DNA from: Planctomycetaceae bacterium
GTDB taxonomy: Bacteria; Planctomycetota; Planctomycetia; Pirellulales; Pirellulaceae
Direction of reading: 5' to 3'
DNA length: 64,000 nucleotides
Assembly: GCA_002724245.1 (NCBI GenBank)
Contig: PBOG01000062.1
Location: 21,909-85,908 of the forward strand
Shown: in pieces, positions 8,469-16,693 of the stretch
Layout of the letters: each line of letters opens with the position of its first letter
Position numbering within the stretch: position 1 is the first letter of the stretch
Notes under the pieces: model-generated
Told to the model about the DNA's origin: nothing
What the model saw: the letters and a program-made list of their open reading frames with translations, nothing else
The model's database searches: none
Made by a program: the position numbers and the translations under genes

Positions 8469-9338
8469 TCAGTTGATTGGTACGTAGCCAAGATCGGAAA
8501 CGATTTGCTGACCCTTCTGGGAAAGAATCCAGTCGAGATAGATTTTGAGTGCTCCCGACGGTTGGCCGATCGTGTAGATGAGCAGCGGCCTGGCAATTGG
8601 ATAATCGCCGCTGGCGGCATTTTCAGACGTGGGTTCCACCGGATCGTCGTCGTTTGTTTTCGACACGGACAGCATCTTCACCTGATCCGTAGCATATCCC
8701 ATTCCGCTGTAGCCGATTGCAGATGGTGTTGTGCTGACCAGATCGACGACGTCCTTCGAACCGCTCTGGTTGATGGCACCTTGCTTGTAGTTTCCCGTCT
8801 TGCCAAGCACGGTTTCCCGGAAATAAACGTAAGTGCCTGAACTATTCTGCCTGCTGACACGAATGATCTCGTCGTCACCTTCCACCTTGATTCCCAACTG
8901 AGACCATTTTGTAATATCTCCATCTTCACCATAAATTGCAGCCAGTTGGGAGAGGGAAATCTTGGTAAGTGGGTTGTCCTTGTGCACGTACACGGCCAGG
9001 GCGTCGCGTCCGACGACGTGTTCCAATGCCTCTTTGTTCAGGTTCTTTTTGACCAGTCCTTGTTCCTCTTCCTTGATAGCGCGGCTGGCATTGGCCATGT
9101 CCAGTTCCCCATCCATCAGCCCAGCGATACCCACACCGGAGCCGCCGCCGGAAACCTGAACTGAGATGTCGGGATTTTCAGCCGTATAGACTTCTGCCCA
9201 CTTCTGGGCAACATTCACCATTGTGTCACTACCGCCCACCTGAATGGTGCTGTCACTTCGGGAGTTGCCACCACTACAACCGAAAACGGCCAACGAGAGC
9301 GCAATACACGCAATTTGAGGGACTGACATCCTTGACAT
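8469..9338 (-). CDS. pstS: Phosphate-binding lipoprotein PstS
   Basis: A 289-residue periplasmic phosphate-binding protein. The N-terminus is a lipoprotein signal ending LAVFGC, so it is probably membrane-anchored. The mature part opens IQVGGSDTMVNVAQKWAEVY, then has SGGGSGVGIAGLMDGELDMANASR, the phosphate-binding loop segments of the PstS family, and VSRQNSSGTYVYF. The start has AGGAG 8 nt upstream. As first gene of the pst operon it is preceded by a Pho-box-like repeat array at 9425-9462. It captures phosphate for PstCAB. Confidence 0.95.
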   Translation of the reverse strand: MSRMSVPQIACIALSLAVFGCSGGNSRSDSTIQVGGSDTMVNVAQKWAEVYTAENPDISVQVSGGGSGVGIAGLMDGELDMANASRAIKEEEQGLVKKNLNKEALEHVVGRDALAVYVHKDNPLTKISLSQLAAIYGEDGDITKWSQLGIKVEGDDEIIRVSRQNSSGTYVYFRETVLGKTGNYKQGAINQSGSKDVVDLVSTTPSAIGYSGMGYATDQVKMLSVSKTNDDDPVEPTSENAASGDYPIARPLLIYTIGQPSGALKIYLDWILSQKGQQIVSDLGYVPIN

Positions 9339-9424
9339 CAGAAGAACTCCTGGGGATTCAGAGGCGTTGATTATTGTGAGGTATTCACGATAACCTCAGT
9401 TCTCCGAACATTTTGGCGGTAAAT

Positions 9425-9462
9425 GTTAATGTTTTGTGAACATTGCGTTAGTCATTCGTTAA
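9425..9462 (-). promoter_or_regulatory. Pho-box-like array, four 11-bp direct repeats upstream of pstS
   Basis: On the minus strand four half-sites TTAAC, CTAAC, TTCAC and TTAAC occur with start-to-start spacing of exactly 11 bp (plus-strand copies at 9458-9462, 9447-9451, 9436-9440 and 9425-9429). Direct repeats with 11-bp phasing are the hallmark of PhoB/PhoP response-regulator binding sites, and TTAACA-type half-sites resemble the Bacillus PhoP box. The array ends about 86 bp upstream of the pstS ATG, a sensible place for an activator site overlapping a -35 region. No convincing -10 was fixed. Confidence 0.65.
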
Positions 9463-9492
9463 CTAAATGCTGGCGGAATTTTCACAAACATG

Positions 9493-9527
9493 ACGTCGCC
9501 TCGCAACTCCACGAGCGACGTTTTTTT
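9493..9527 (+). terminator. Rho-independent terminator (plus strand) with no plus-strand gene upstream
   Basis: Stem ACGTCG plus CTCG pairs with CGAG plus CGACGT, with one bulged C and an 8-nt loop, followed directly by a run of T (9521-9527). This is a textbook intrinsic terminator reading in plus direction. The genes to its left are all on the minus strand and the next plus gene starts 320 bp later, so it presumably ends an unannotated short transcript starting between pstS and this site. Confidence 0.7.
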
Positions 9528-9842
9528 AGGTGGTTTACGGCCGTGTTCCGTCCGTGGCTGAGGAGGTCTTAATGCCCTGTTTTTCAGCAAAAATGCGATG
9601 TGCAGGGCACTCAAAGGAGGCGGGGCGAGACGGGACTTCCTGGATTTGGAGGAAGCGGTGGGGCAGACGCAGGGGGCTCTGACAATCAAGCATAGCTGGC
9701 AGTGCGTTGCGTTGTCCCTGCTTGCGGTGTTTTCTGGGGTGCCGTGACGGTGCCTCGCTTTGCTTGCACGAGGGAAACACTAGAAAAGTAGGTTGTTGCT
9801 GTCTGGTTTCTGATGGAAAAGGCAAAGAGATCGAGGGTATTC

Positions 9843-10316
9843 ATGGGACGCGTCGCAGTCACGCTGGCCGTATCGATGGTCGTGGGTTGCGGTCCGCGAG
9901 ATCCGGTCGTGGCCTTACAGGAGATGGGGGCGGAGATCGCGCGGAATTCCCAGGGCCAGGTTGATTACATCGATCTCAGCGGAGACTTGGTTTTCGATGA
10001 CCGAACTGGCAATCTACTGAGAATTGAGACCCAGGTGACTGCGGCGGGTTTAAGCCACCTCCAGGACATGACGGCGCTTCAGGAACTCCGGTTGAGTCAT
10101 ACCGAGATCGGCGACAAGGGCCTGGTTCACCTGCAGCGTCTCAGCAATCTGGAGCGACTGGACCTGACAGGCACCAGAATTACTGGCCAGGGACTGCTGC
10201 ACCTTCACGGGTTGAAGAAATTGAAGAAGCTCTGGCTCGATCGTAGCGCATGCAGTCCGTCAGCATTAGAGGAATTGACTCTGGCCCTACCGGATCTCGT
10301 CATTGTCCGTGAATAA
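9843..10316 (+). CDS. Leucine-rich-repeat lipoprotein
   Basis: A small exported LRR protein of about 157 residues. The ATG at 9843 is preferred over the one at 9813 because it has GAGG 7 nt upstream and starts a compact lipoprotein signal (MGRVAVTLAVSMVVGC). Three to four 24-residue LRR units follow: LSHLQDMTALQELRLSHTEI, LVHLQRLSNLERLDLTGTRI and LLHLHGLKKLKKLWLDRSAC. This repeat type is abundant in planctomycetes and usually mediates protein binding; the partner is unknown. It converges on the parvulin gene 87 bp downstream. Confidence 0.8.
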   Translation: MGRVAVTLAVSMVVGCGPRDPVVALQEMGAEIARNSQGQVDYIDLSGDLVFDDRTGNLLRIETQVTAAGLSHLQDMTALQELRLSHTEIGDKGLVHLQRLSNLERLDLTGTRITGQGLLHLHGLKKLKKLWLDRSACSPSALEELTLALPDLVIVRE

Positions 10317-10403
10317 CAGTGCGCGGAAACATAAATGCCTGGTCTGCCTGTGGCGGCAGTCAGCTTGAGTCAACCAGGTTCGTTGCCGCAGCTGGTTCCG
10401 ATT

Positions 10404-10685
10404 TCAATCAGTACGATCGGTGATTTCGATCAGGTGATAGCCGAATTGGGTCTGGACCGGACCGTGTACCTGGTTCACTTCCGCACTAAATACCACCTGG
10501 TCGAATTCGGGCACCATTTGTCCAGGGCTAAATTCACCGAGTGCTCCTCCCTGTTGTCCGGAAGGGCAATCCGAGTGCTCCTTGGCTACCTCAGCAAAGT
10601 CGGATCCATCTTGGATTTGTTGTTTGAGTGACTCACACAATGCTTCGTCTTTGACAAGGATGTGTCGCGCACTTGCTCGTGCCAT
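10404..10685 (-). CDS. Parvulin-type peptidyl-prolyl isomerase (PpiC-like)
   Basis: A 93-residue stand-alone parvulin, the same length as E. coli PpiC. It opens ARASARHILVKDEALCESLK with the active-site His-x-Leu pattern, then has GSDFAEVAKEHSDCPSG, GGALGEFSPGQMVPEFDQVV and ends FGYHLIEITDRTD, all hallmark rotamase segments. No signal peptide, so it should act in the cytoplasm on proline peptide bonds. The gene stands alone on the minus strand. Confidence 0.93.
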   Translation of the reverse strand: MARASARHILVKDEALCESLKQQIQDGSDFAEVAKEHSDCPSGQQGGALGEFSPGQMVPEFDQVVFSAEVNQVHGPVQTQFGYHLIEITDRTD

Positions 10686-11289
10686 AGCTTGGAACTCTCG
10701 TCGTTTGTGGTTTGATCACGGGTTACTACGTAGAGTGTAATGGATCGTGGCGAAAGATCTATGCCACTGCCGTGACGGCACGAAAGCTGAGCGATGTGTT
10801 GGGGAGAATCTGCAGCAGGCAAGATTCCTTGCCAATGTTCCCTTGTCAATTGCGGTCTGGCGAGTCGTTTGATTTAGCGATTGGTGTCTGCTGGCTGGGA
10901 CCGGCAGTACCTGGTCCGGCTTGAACTTTCCTGTTGCATCAATTGGCTTCCTTGCTGACTTGTTTGTTGTCCCTGCGGGCGGCGGTTGTAGGCTGCTGAG
11001 TTTCTACCCTGAATAAATCACGTGTGGTGATTCCGGAGCCTTCCGCCCAGGTTGTGTCTTGGCAAGAGTACTTCTGTAGCCTGACTGCAAATGGAAACGG
11101 ATGGTCTGTGTTGGCAGGATAACGTGATTTGCTCTGCGGATTTGACAAGTGACAGTAACGTACCTAGAGTCACCCGCATTACGGAAGGCCGCGAACTGGC
11201 TGGTTTCCGGATCGTGTATTCAGAGCATTGCGTCACTCGGACGAGATACTTTCTCATCGAAACACAACGATAAACAGCAGGAATAACTT
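10686..11289. other. Gene-poor stretch before the beta-helix gene
   Basis: About 600 bp without a convincing gene. Short frames on both strands show no family character. A 13-bp near-perfect palindrome (TGCCGTGACGGCA) lies at 10768-10780. A good ribosome-binding site (CAGGAA) precedes the ATG at 11290, so the right end is the leader of that gene. No tRNA or terminator was recognised. Confidence 0.5.
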
Positions 11290-12669
11290 ATGAGTAATGT
11301 GCAACGATTCGGGGCCGCAGGAGACGGCGTGACGGATGATACAGATGCCATACGCCATACGATCCAGTATGGGGATGGGATGTTACATTTTCCGCCCGGT
11401 AGCTATCGAATCAGCCAGACGCTCGAAGTCCCCTTGGCAGAGTCTGGCCCGTCTGGAATTGATGGTACTGGTGGTACGGCTCGCATTCTGATGACGGGCG
11501 CCGGTCCGGCGTTTCGTCTGGTTGGTACCCATAACGGAACTGGAGATCCGAGTTCGGTTAAGGGCAATGTCTATCCGCAACAGCGATTGCCGACGATCCG
11601 GAATGTCGAGATCGAAGGGGCACATCCTGAAGCCGATGGCATCCAGATGATCCGTACACTGCAATCCGTTTTTGAAGGAGTCCTGGTGCGGCGTTGCCGC
11701 CACGGTATCCACCTGACAGAGCGGAACCGAAATGTATTGATTAGTCACTGCCACGTGTACCATAACTCGGGTGTGGGCATTTTTCTCGACCAGGTCAATC
11801 TGCACCAGATCAACATCGCCAGCTCTCACATTAGTTACAACCGGCTGGGAGGTATTCGGATCGCTGGATCCGAGGTTCGCAACTTGCAAATAACCGGCAA
11901 CGACATTGAGTACAACAACCATGCCCAGCACAACACGGCGCCTGAGCCCACGGCTGAAATCTATGTCGATACGACAGCCCCCGGTGCCAGCGTGAACGAG
12001 GTTGCGATTGCTTCCAATACGATTCAAGCAACGTCTTCACCCGGCGGTTGCAATATTCGCATACGGGAAGCGTCTGATGGCAAGTCGCGGCCCCCCGGGT
12101 TATGGTCCATTGCCGGCAATATCATCGGTAGTCAGGAAAACAACGTCCATTTGACCGGCTGCTATGGTGTTTCGATTAGCGGGAATTGCATCTACTCGTG
12201 TGGCAATCGCAATCTCCTGATCGAAGATTCACGGCAGATTAACGTGGGCAGCAATACGTTTCGCAGGCATACTCCCCGTATGGGGACTGGGGTTCGTATC
12301 GTACGCTCTGCGGATATTACCCTCAGCGGCTGTTCGATTCTCGATGAACACCCGGAGGGCCAGCCTTCCGGCGCGTCGCTCCTTGAGCTCGTCGAATCAC
12401 AACGGATCAACGTTTCGGGATGTCAACTTCTGGACGGGATGCCCTGCGGCCTTGATGCCACCGACTGCAGCCATGTCGTGGTGACGGGTTGCACCATCTC
12501 GGAGAGCCGTCCACAGCCAGTTTCGCGACATGCCGTTCGCTTTGCAGGCGCGGGGACGGGAAACCTGATCGGCATGAGCTCAATTGGCCCTGCAGTGGAA
12601 TCGCCCTTGTCACTCGCGGTGTCTGCTGGCGTTGTCGTACAAGGCAACGTGTTAGCAGCGGACGATTAG
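11290..12669 (+). CDS. Right-handed parallel beta-helix protein (pectate lyase superfamily type)
   Basis: A 459-residue protein opening VQRFGAAGDGVTDDTDAIRH, the Pectate_lyase_3 N-terminal signature, followed by about ten beta-helix coils rich in N-x-I/V-x-x-S/N-x-I patterns (for example ITGNDIEYNNH, IASNTIQATS, ISGNCIYSCGN, LSGCSILDEH). The start has CAGGAA upstream. It lacks a signal peptide, unlike most secreted lyases of this fold, so either it acts in the cytoplasm or uses another export route. The substrate, probably a polysaccharide, cannot be told. It converges with the DUF1552 gene with only a 32-bp gap. Confidence 0.85.
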   Translation: MSNVQRFGAAGDGVTDDTDAIRHTIQYGDGMLHFPPGSYRISQTLEVPLAESGPSGIDGTGGTARILMTGAGPAFRLVGTHNGTGDPSSVKGNVYPQQRLPTIRNVEIEGAHPEADGIQMIRTLQSVFEGVLVRRCRHGIHLTERNRNVLISHCHVYHNSGVGIFLDQVNLHQINIASSHISYNRLGGIRIAGSEVRNLQITGNDIEYNNHAQHNTAPEPTAEIYVDTTAPGASVNEVAIASNTIQATSSPGGCNIRIREASDGKSRPPGLWSIAGNIIGSQENNVHLTGCYGVSISGNCIYSCGNRNLLIEDSRQINVGSNTFRRHTPRMGTGVRIVRSADITLSGCSILDEHPEGQPSGASLLELVESQRINVSGCQLLDGMPCGLDATDCSHVVVTGCTISESRPQPVSRHAVRFAGAGTGNLIGMSSIGPAVESPLSLAVSAGVVVQGNVLAADD

Positions 12670-12701
12670 ATGCACAGAATAGCGTCAGGCGAGAAAAAGT
12701 T

Positions 12702-14051
12702 TCAGGCTGTGACCAACGCGTCCAGACGTCCAGTGCTGTCTGCAAACTGTTTACGAGGAGTGCCAACACAATCCAGCATGGTCATCAGTAAATTCGCCAT
12801 CGGTACATCAGAACCGAACTTCAAGAATCGGCCGTGATGCAAACCGAGTTGACGTCCGCCTGCCAACAACAGCGGGTAGTTATTGTTGTTGTGCGTCTGG
12901 CTGTTGCTGCTTCCATACAAGATTACCGAGTTGTCGAGGATGGAACCGTTTTCCTCTGGAGCCGCGGCTAATCGGCTCAGGAAATAACTGAATTGCTCGG
13001 CCATGAAGCGGTCCCATTTCCCGAGCTTCGCAGCGCCTTCAGGTTTATTCCAGGCGTGGGCCAGGGTGTGTAGTGAATCTTTCCAGCCCTGGAGTTGCGG
13101 GAATTTTCCGGCTTTGGATGATGCGTCCGCCATGTTGGTGATTTGATAAGTGGCGACCCTGGTCGAATCAGTGCGAAACGCCAGGTAGATCAGGTCATAC
13201 ATCGTTCGGATGAACAGTAGCGGAGCCTTGTCATCGGATTCGAGGTGGAGCAGATCGCGTTCTTCGTCACGCAGTTCCGGCCGTGGGATCTCCAGCCAAC
13301 GTTGGGCGCGTTGGACGCGTTCTTCAATTTGCCGTACTGAGGCCAGATATTCGTCCAATTTGTCGCGGTCGGTCTTGCCAAGCCGCAAACGGAGTGAGCG
13401 CGAATCGTCTAATACGCGATCCAGCATTCCTGCGGCACTCTTGAGTCGTCGCCGTCGCGCCAGGGAATCGGCATCGCCGCTTCCGAAGAACCGGTTGAAG
13501 ATCTGCTGGGGTTGGTTTAACGCGGGTAATGGTCTTCCTTTGTCGTTGTACGAGAGTGTGCTGGAGCGGGTTGGCTCTCCCACGCCACCATCCGTGGAAA
13601 GCACGAGTGATGAAAAACGTGTCTGGTCTTCATAGGCGTTGGCAATGACCTGGTCGACAGAGATGGTGTTGCGCAGGAACTTGTTATTCAGCAAGGCCCC
13701 GGTCAGAAAGGTGTCGCCGGTATCATGACCGCCCATCTTTCGGCCATTGGGGTGGGACAGGCCGCCCAGGACCGTCAGGTTATCTCGGTGGGTTTCCAGT
13801 GGTCTCAACGATTCGGTGAATTGGTAACAATCCCCTTCTCCATCGGGAAACCAGCGCCACATTGCATGCTCGCTATTTGGCTTCGGCAAGCCGACACCAA
13901 AACCAAAGTACATGGCGCAAAAACGTCGTGCCGTGCGAGTGGGGGCTTCGTCGGCCTGGCTCGTCATGCATTCCAGCCATGGCAGGCCCAGTGAAACTCC
14001 AGTACCCATCAGGAAAGTGCGTCGCGCCAAGTGCCAAGGCTTAAGTGCCAT
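12702..14051 (-). CDS. DUF1552 protein with Tat-type leader
   Basis: A 449-residue DUF1552 protein. The N-terminus LARRTFLMGTGVSLGLPWLE is a twin-arginine-type leader followed by the family's GLPWLE motif. Further family features are RFCAMYFGFGVGLP, GHDTGDTFLTG, the SVDQVIA segment and a C-terminal LYGSSNSQTHNNNNYPLLLAGG with probable metal-binding His/Asn residues. DUF1552 is related to DUF1501 and the alkaline phosphatase-like superfamily; function is unknown. It lies downstream of the DUF1592 cytochrome-type gene, its usual partner, with a 124-bp gap. Confidence 0.93.
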   Translation of the reverse strand: MALKPWHLARRTFLMGTGVSLGLPWLECMTSQADEAPTRTARRFCAMYFGFGVGLPKPNSEHAMWRWFPDGEGDCYQFTESLRPLETHRDNLTVLGGLSHPNGRKMGGHDTGDTFLTGALLNNKFLRNTISVDQVIANAYEDQTRFSSLVLSTDGGVGEPTRSSTLSYNDKGRPLPALNQPQQIFNRFFGSGDADSLARRRRLKSAAGMLDRVLDDSRSLRLRLGKTDRDKLDEYLASVRQIEERVQRAQRWLEIPRPELRDEERDLLHLESDDKAPLLFIRTMYDLIYLAFRTDSTRVATYQITNMADASSKAGKFPQLQGWKDSLHTLAHAWNKPEGAAKLGKWDRFMAEQFSYFLSRLAAAPEENGSILDNSVILYGSSNSQTHNNNNYPLLLAGGRQLGLHHGRFLKFGSDVPMANLLMTMLDCVGTPRKQFADSTGRLDALVTA

Positions 14052-14086
14052 CGTGTTTTTTTCTCATGCAAAACGGTCGAGTAAAC

Positions 14087-14114
14087 ATCCAGGAGTTCAC
14101 TAATGTACCTGGAT
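14087..14114 (-). promoter_or_regulatory. Inverted repeat between the DUF1592 and DUF1552 genes
   Basis: Perfect 7-bp arms ATCCAGG and CCTGGAT separated by 14 nt, 36 bp upstream of the DUF1552 start on the transcribed strand. No T-run follows, so it may be an RNA-processing or stability hairpin rather than a terminator. It could also be chance. Confidence 0.3.
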
Positions 14115-14175
14115 TTGGAAGTGTTGGCACGCCGAATGTTCGTGATCGTTGAGAATATCTGATGTGCCTGCCGGG

Positions 14176-16584
14176 TTATTTTGTTTGAAATGCTTTACTC
14201 TTGACGATGTTTTTCACCAGGTTCCGCAGGCGAAACTCGTCTGTGATGAACTGCTTCGTAAGATCGGCAATGGTCTCGCGATCGCTTAACTCAATTCTCC
14301 GGCCTATCGAGTAGCCGAGGATCCGCGATACCAGTGCCCGGGCAAAGTCTGTTTTTCGTTCAGAAACCAGGTAGGCTTTGAGTTCGTCGATGCCCGTCAA
14401 CTCTTGGCCATTGGGTAAGGTTGCTGTCGCCGCCACGGGGCGCGTGATGAACTCTTTCCCTGATTTGTGGCGGATCTCGTCACGCCACAGTCCGACAGCG
14501 TCGAAGTGTTCCAGCGCGATTCCCCAAGGGTCAATATCACGGTGGCATCTGGCGCAGGATTTTGTTCCGCGATGCGCTTCAAGTTGTTCGCGAATTGAAA
14601 GTTGCTGGGAACCTTTGTTCGTCTGTTCCAGCGAAGGAACATTGGGTGGGGGTGATGCTGGTGGGTCGTTCAACAGTCGATCACGTATCCATACAGCGCG
14701 TCGGATCACATGGGAGTCTGCCCCCGTCGAATTGCTCAACAGGATGCTGGCATGACCCAGCAAGCCACCACGGTGTTGTTTGGGCGAAAGTGTCACCCGT
14801 CGGAACGTGTTGCCGTAGACATCATCAATACCGTAATGCCTGGCAAGCCGGCCATTGAGCATCGTGAAGTCGGATGACAAGAAATGTAACGCGCTCAAGT
14901 TATGACGCAGGATCTCACCAAAAACCTGTTCCGATTCCTGCCGCATGTCGGTTTTAAGACGCTCTTTGAACTGTGGGTAGTAGTCCCGGTTGATTGCCAC
15001 CTGATCGACAACATCCAGATGTAACCACTGCTCTGTAAACTGTTGGACAAATTGATCGGATCGCGGGTCCGACAGCAGGCGGTCGATTTCCTGTGAAAGG
15101 ACATCGGGTTGCTGGAGCGTACCGGTTGCGGCCTTTTCGAGTAGTTGAGCGTCTGGCATCGTGCTCCACAAAAAATAGGAGAGCCGAGAAGCAAATTCCC
15201 AGTCGTTAATCGGTCGTTTCTCCTCCTCTGCTGGCTCCAGCAGGTACAGGAAGTCCGGGCGAATCAAAACCATGGCGAGCGTTTCACGCATGGCATCTTC
15301 CAGTGTGGGGAATTCTGGACGAATGGCCTGAAAAAAGTCTACCAGGGCCATCACTTCGGCCGTTGTTACCGGGCGGCGATAGGCCCTTCTCATGAAACGT
15401 TCCAGGACGGCCTGCGTGTACGCGAGTTCGTCCGTATCCCGTAGTGGAGATTCGAAGAGAATACGCTGGTGCAAGGCGGGGGGCCAGGTATCACATACGG
15501 GCGCTTCGAACTCAACGGAGTGAATGGTAATCGTTGGCAGGTGGGGTTCATCAGGAAAGACATTGTCCTTGCCTTTCGGCAAAGGAGAATTGTCGTCGTA
15601 GCGGTTGCGGATTTGTACGATCAGGCCTGGGAATTTGCCCTGGCCGCGAACCGGCAGCGGGTGGTTTTCAACGCGTCCATAAAATTCCAAGACTTGTCGT
15701 TCGCCATTGGTAATTTCTACGACTTGCACCTCGCGGAAGAGAATCTTCGTGTCCGGACGATAACCAACAGAAACCTCCAGTAAGGGGAAACCGGCTGCAG
15801 GTTTCAGATCCGCGGTGAATTCGACCTGGATACGGAAGGCGCCTTGTTCAGGGTAGTCGTCAACCATTTTTGCTAGAAATGCCTGCCGCCGACCGAGGCG
15901 GCTGGACCGTTCAGTTCCACCCAGCCAGTTCCCCACATTTCCTTGTGAAAACTGGTACTGGTAGACCGGCGGCGCGGGGCCACTGACGATAACTCGGCTC
16001 AGAGCGCGGCGGGCTGTTGCCAGATAGTATTCCAGTTGCAGCGCAGACATGCGCAGTGCATTTCCGTTATTGCGAAAGCCATCCGAAGATGGGGGGTCGG
16101 GTGGCAGGTCACGGGCGTAGTCCATCTCCAGGCCCAACAGATCGGACATGGTGTTCTGGTATTCGGTTCGGTTTAAACGTCGCAGCACCGCGCGGCCGTT
16201 CGTAGAGCGGCCGGCTTCGACGGCCTTTTGGATGGCAGTGGAGATCCAATTGGTCAGCACCGTGTTTTGCGATGCGGACAATTGGGGTTCATCGTCAGGC
16301 GGCATTTCGCCAGCATTCAATACGTGCAGGACCTCATTCCAGTATTCCGCAGCCGCGCGATCTTGTACCAGGTCGGTAGAGAGATTATCCAGGCGGATGC
16401 GAGATTCTTGTTTGTCTGGTCCGTGGCACCGTACGCAGTGTGACTTCAGAATTGGCAGCACTTCTTGTTTGAAGATGGTGCTCGAATCCGGGTCCGCTGC
16501 GTTGAGCGGAGGAATGAGTGCGGAAGCGGTGGTCAGAGTCAGTAGTGCCAACGCGCGCGCAGTTGACGAAGAAGGCTCGAGCAT
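14176..16584 (-). CDS. DUF1592/DUF1587 cytochrome c-type protein
   Basis: A protein of about 802 residues with the standard planctomycete domain order: a c-type heme motif (CVRCH, near residue 50), DUF1587 (LRRLNRTEYQNTMSDLLGLE), a carbohydrate-binding-like middle, DUF1595 (FMRRAYRRPVTTAEVMALVD), DUF1592 (MRETLAMVLIRPDFLYLLEP), DUF1588 with a second CxxCH (CARCHRDIDPWG) and DUF1585 at the C-terminus. The frame is open to 16653, but the ATG at 16584 gives a proper signal sequence (MLEPSSSTARALALLTL...). These proteins are periplasmic and thought to act in redox chemistry with the DUF1552 partner encoded next; a polysaccharide-degrading role has been proposed for the class but not shown here. 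Confidence 0.92.
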   Translation of the reverse strand: MLEPSSSTARALALLTLTTASALIPPLNAADPDSSTIFKQEVLPILKSHCVRCHGPDKQESRIRLDNLSTDLVQDRAAAEYWNEVLHVLNAGEMPPDDEPQLSASQNTVLTNWISTAIQKAVEAGRSTNGRAVLRRLNRTEYQNTMSDLLGLEMDYARDLPPDPPSSDGFRNNGNALRMSALQLEYYLATARRALSRVIVSGPAPPVYQYQFSQGNVGNWLGGTERSSRLGRRQAFLAKMVDDYPEQGAFRIQVEFTADLKPAAGFPLLEVSVGYRPDTKILFREVQVVEITNGERQVLEFYGRVENHPLPVRGQGKFPGLIVQIRNRYDDNSPLPKGKDNVFPDEPHLPTITIHSVEFEAPVCDTWPPALHQRILFESPLRDTDELAYTQAVLERFMRRAYRRPVTTAEVMALVDFFQAIRPEFPTLEDAMRETLAMVLIRPDFLYLLEPAEEEKRPINDWEFASRLSYFLWSTMPDAQLLEKAATGTLQQPDVLSQEIDRLLSDPRSDQFVQQFTEQWLHLDVVDQVAINRDYYPQFKERLKTDMRQESEQVFGEILRHNLSALHFLSSDFTMLNGRLARHYGIDDVYGNTFRRVTLSPKQHRGGLLGHASILLSNSTGADSHVIRRAVWIRDRLLNDPPASPPPNVPSLEQTNKGSQQLSIREQLEAHRGTKSCARCHRDIDPWGIALEHFDAVGLWRDEIRHKSGKEFITRPVAATATLPNGQELTGIDELKAYLVSERKTDFARALVSRILGYSIGRRIELSDRETIADLTKQFITDEFRLRNLVKNIVKSKAFQTK

Positions 16585-16693
16585 AAGGGAATGGGGGCTG
16601 GAGGAAGGCAAGCGGTAGAGTGTTATTTTCTCTGAATAGAGAAGGCACTTCAAGTCGAAGGTTTTGTCGTTACAGATGCGGTTTGTCTTCGAT

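Larger units (their letters stand above)
9339..9842. other. Intergenic region between pstS and the LRR lipoprotein gene
   Basis: This 504-bp divergent region holds the pstS ribosome-binding site, the Pho-box-like array (9425-9462) and a plus-strand intrinsic terminator (9493-9527). From 9530 to 9830 nothing convincing was found; the short open frames there have no recognisable protein character. The ribosome-binding site of the LRR gene (GAGG) is at the right end. Confidence 0.6.

Noticed and set aside
10768..10780. Near-perfect palindrome TGCCGTGACGGCA in a gene-poor region
   Set aside because: Short, no T-run, not next to a promoter or gene end; could be chance.
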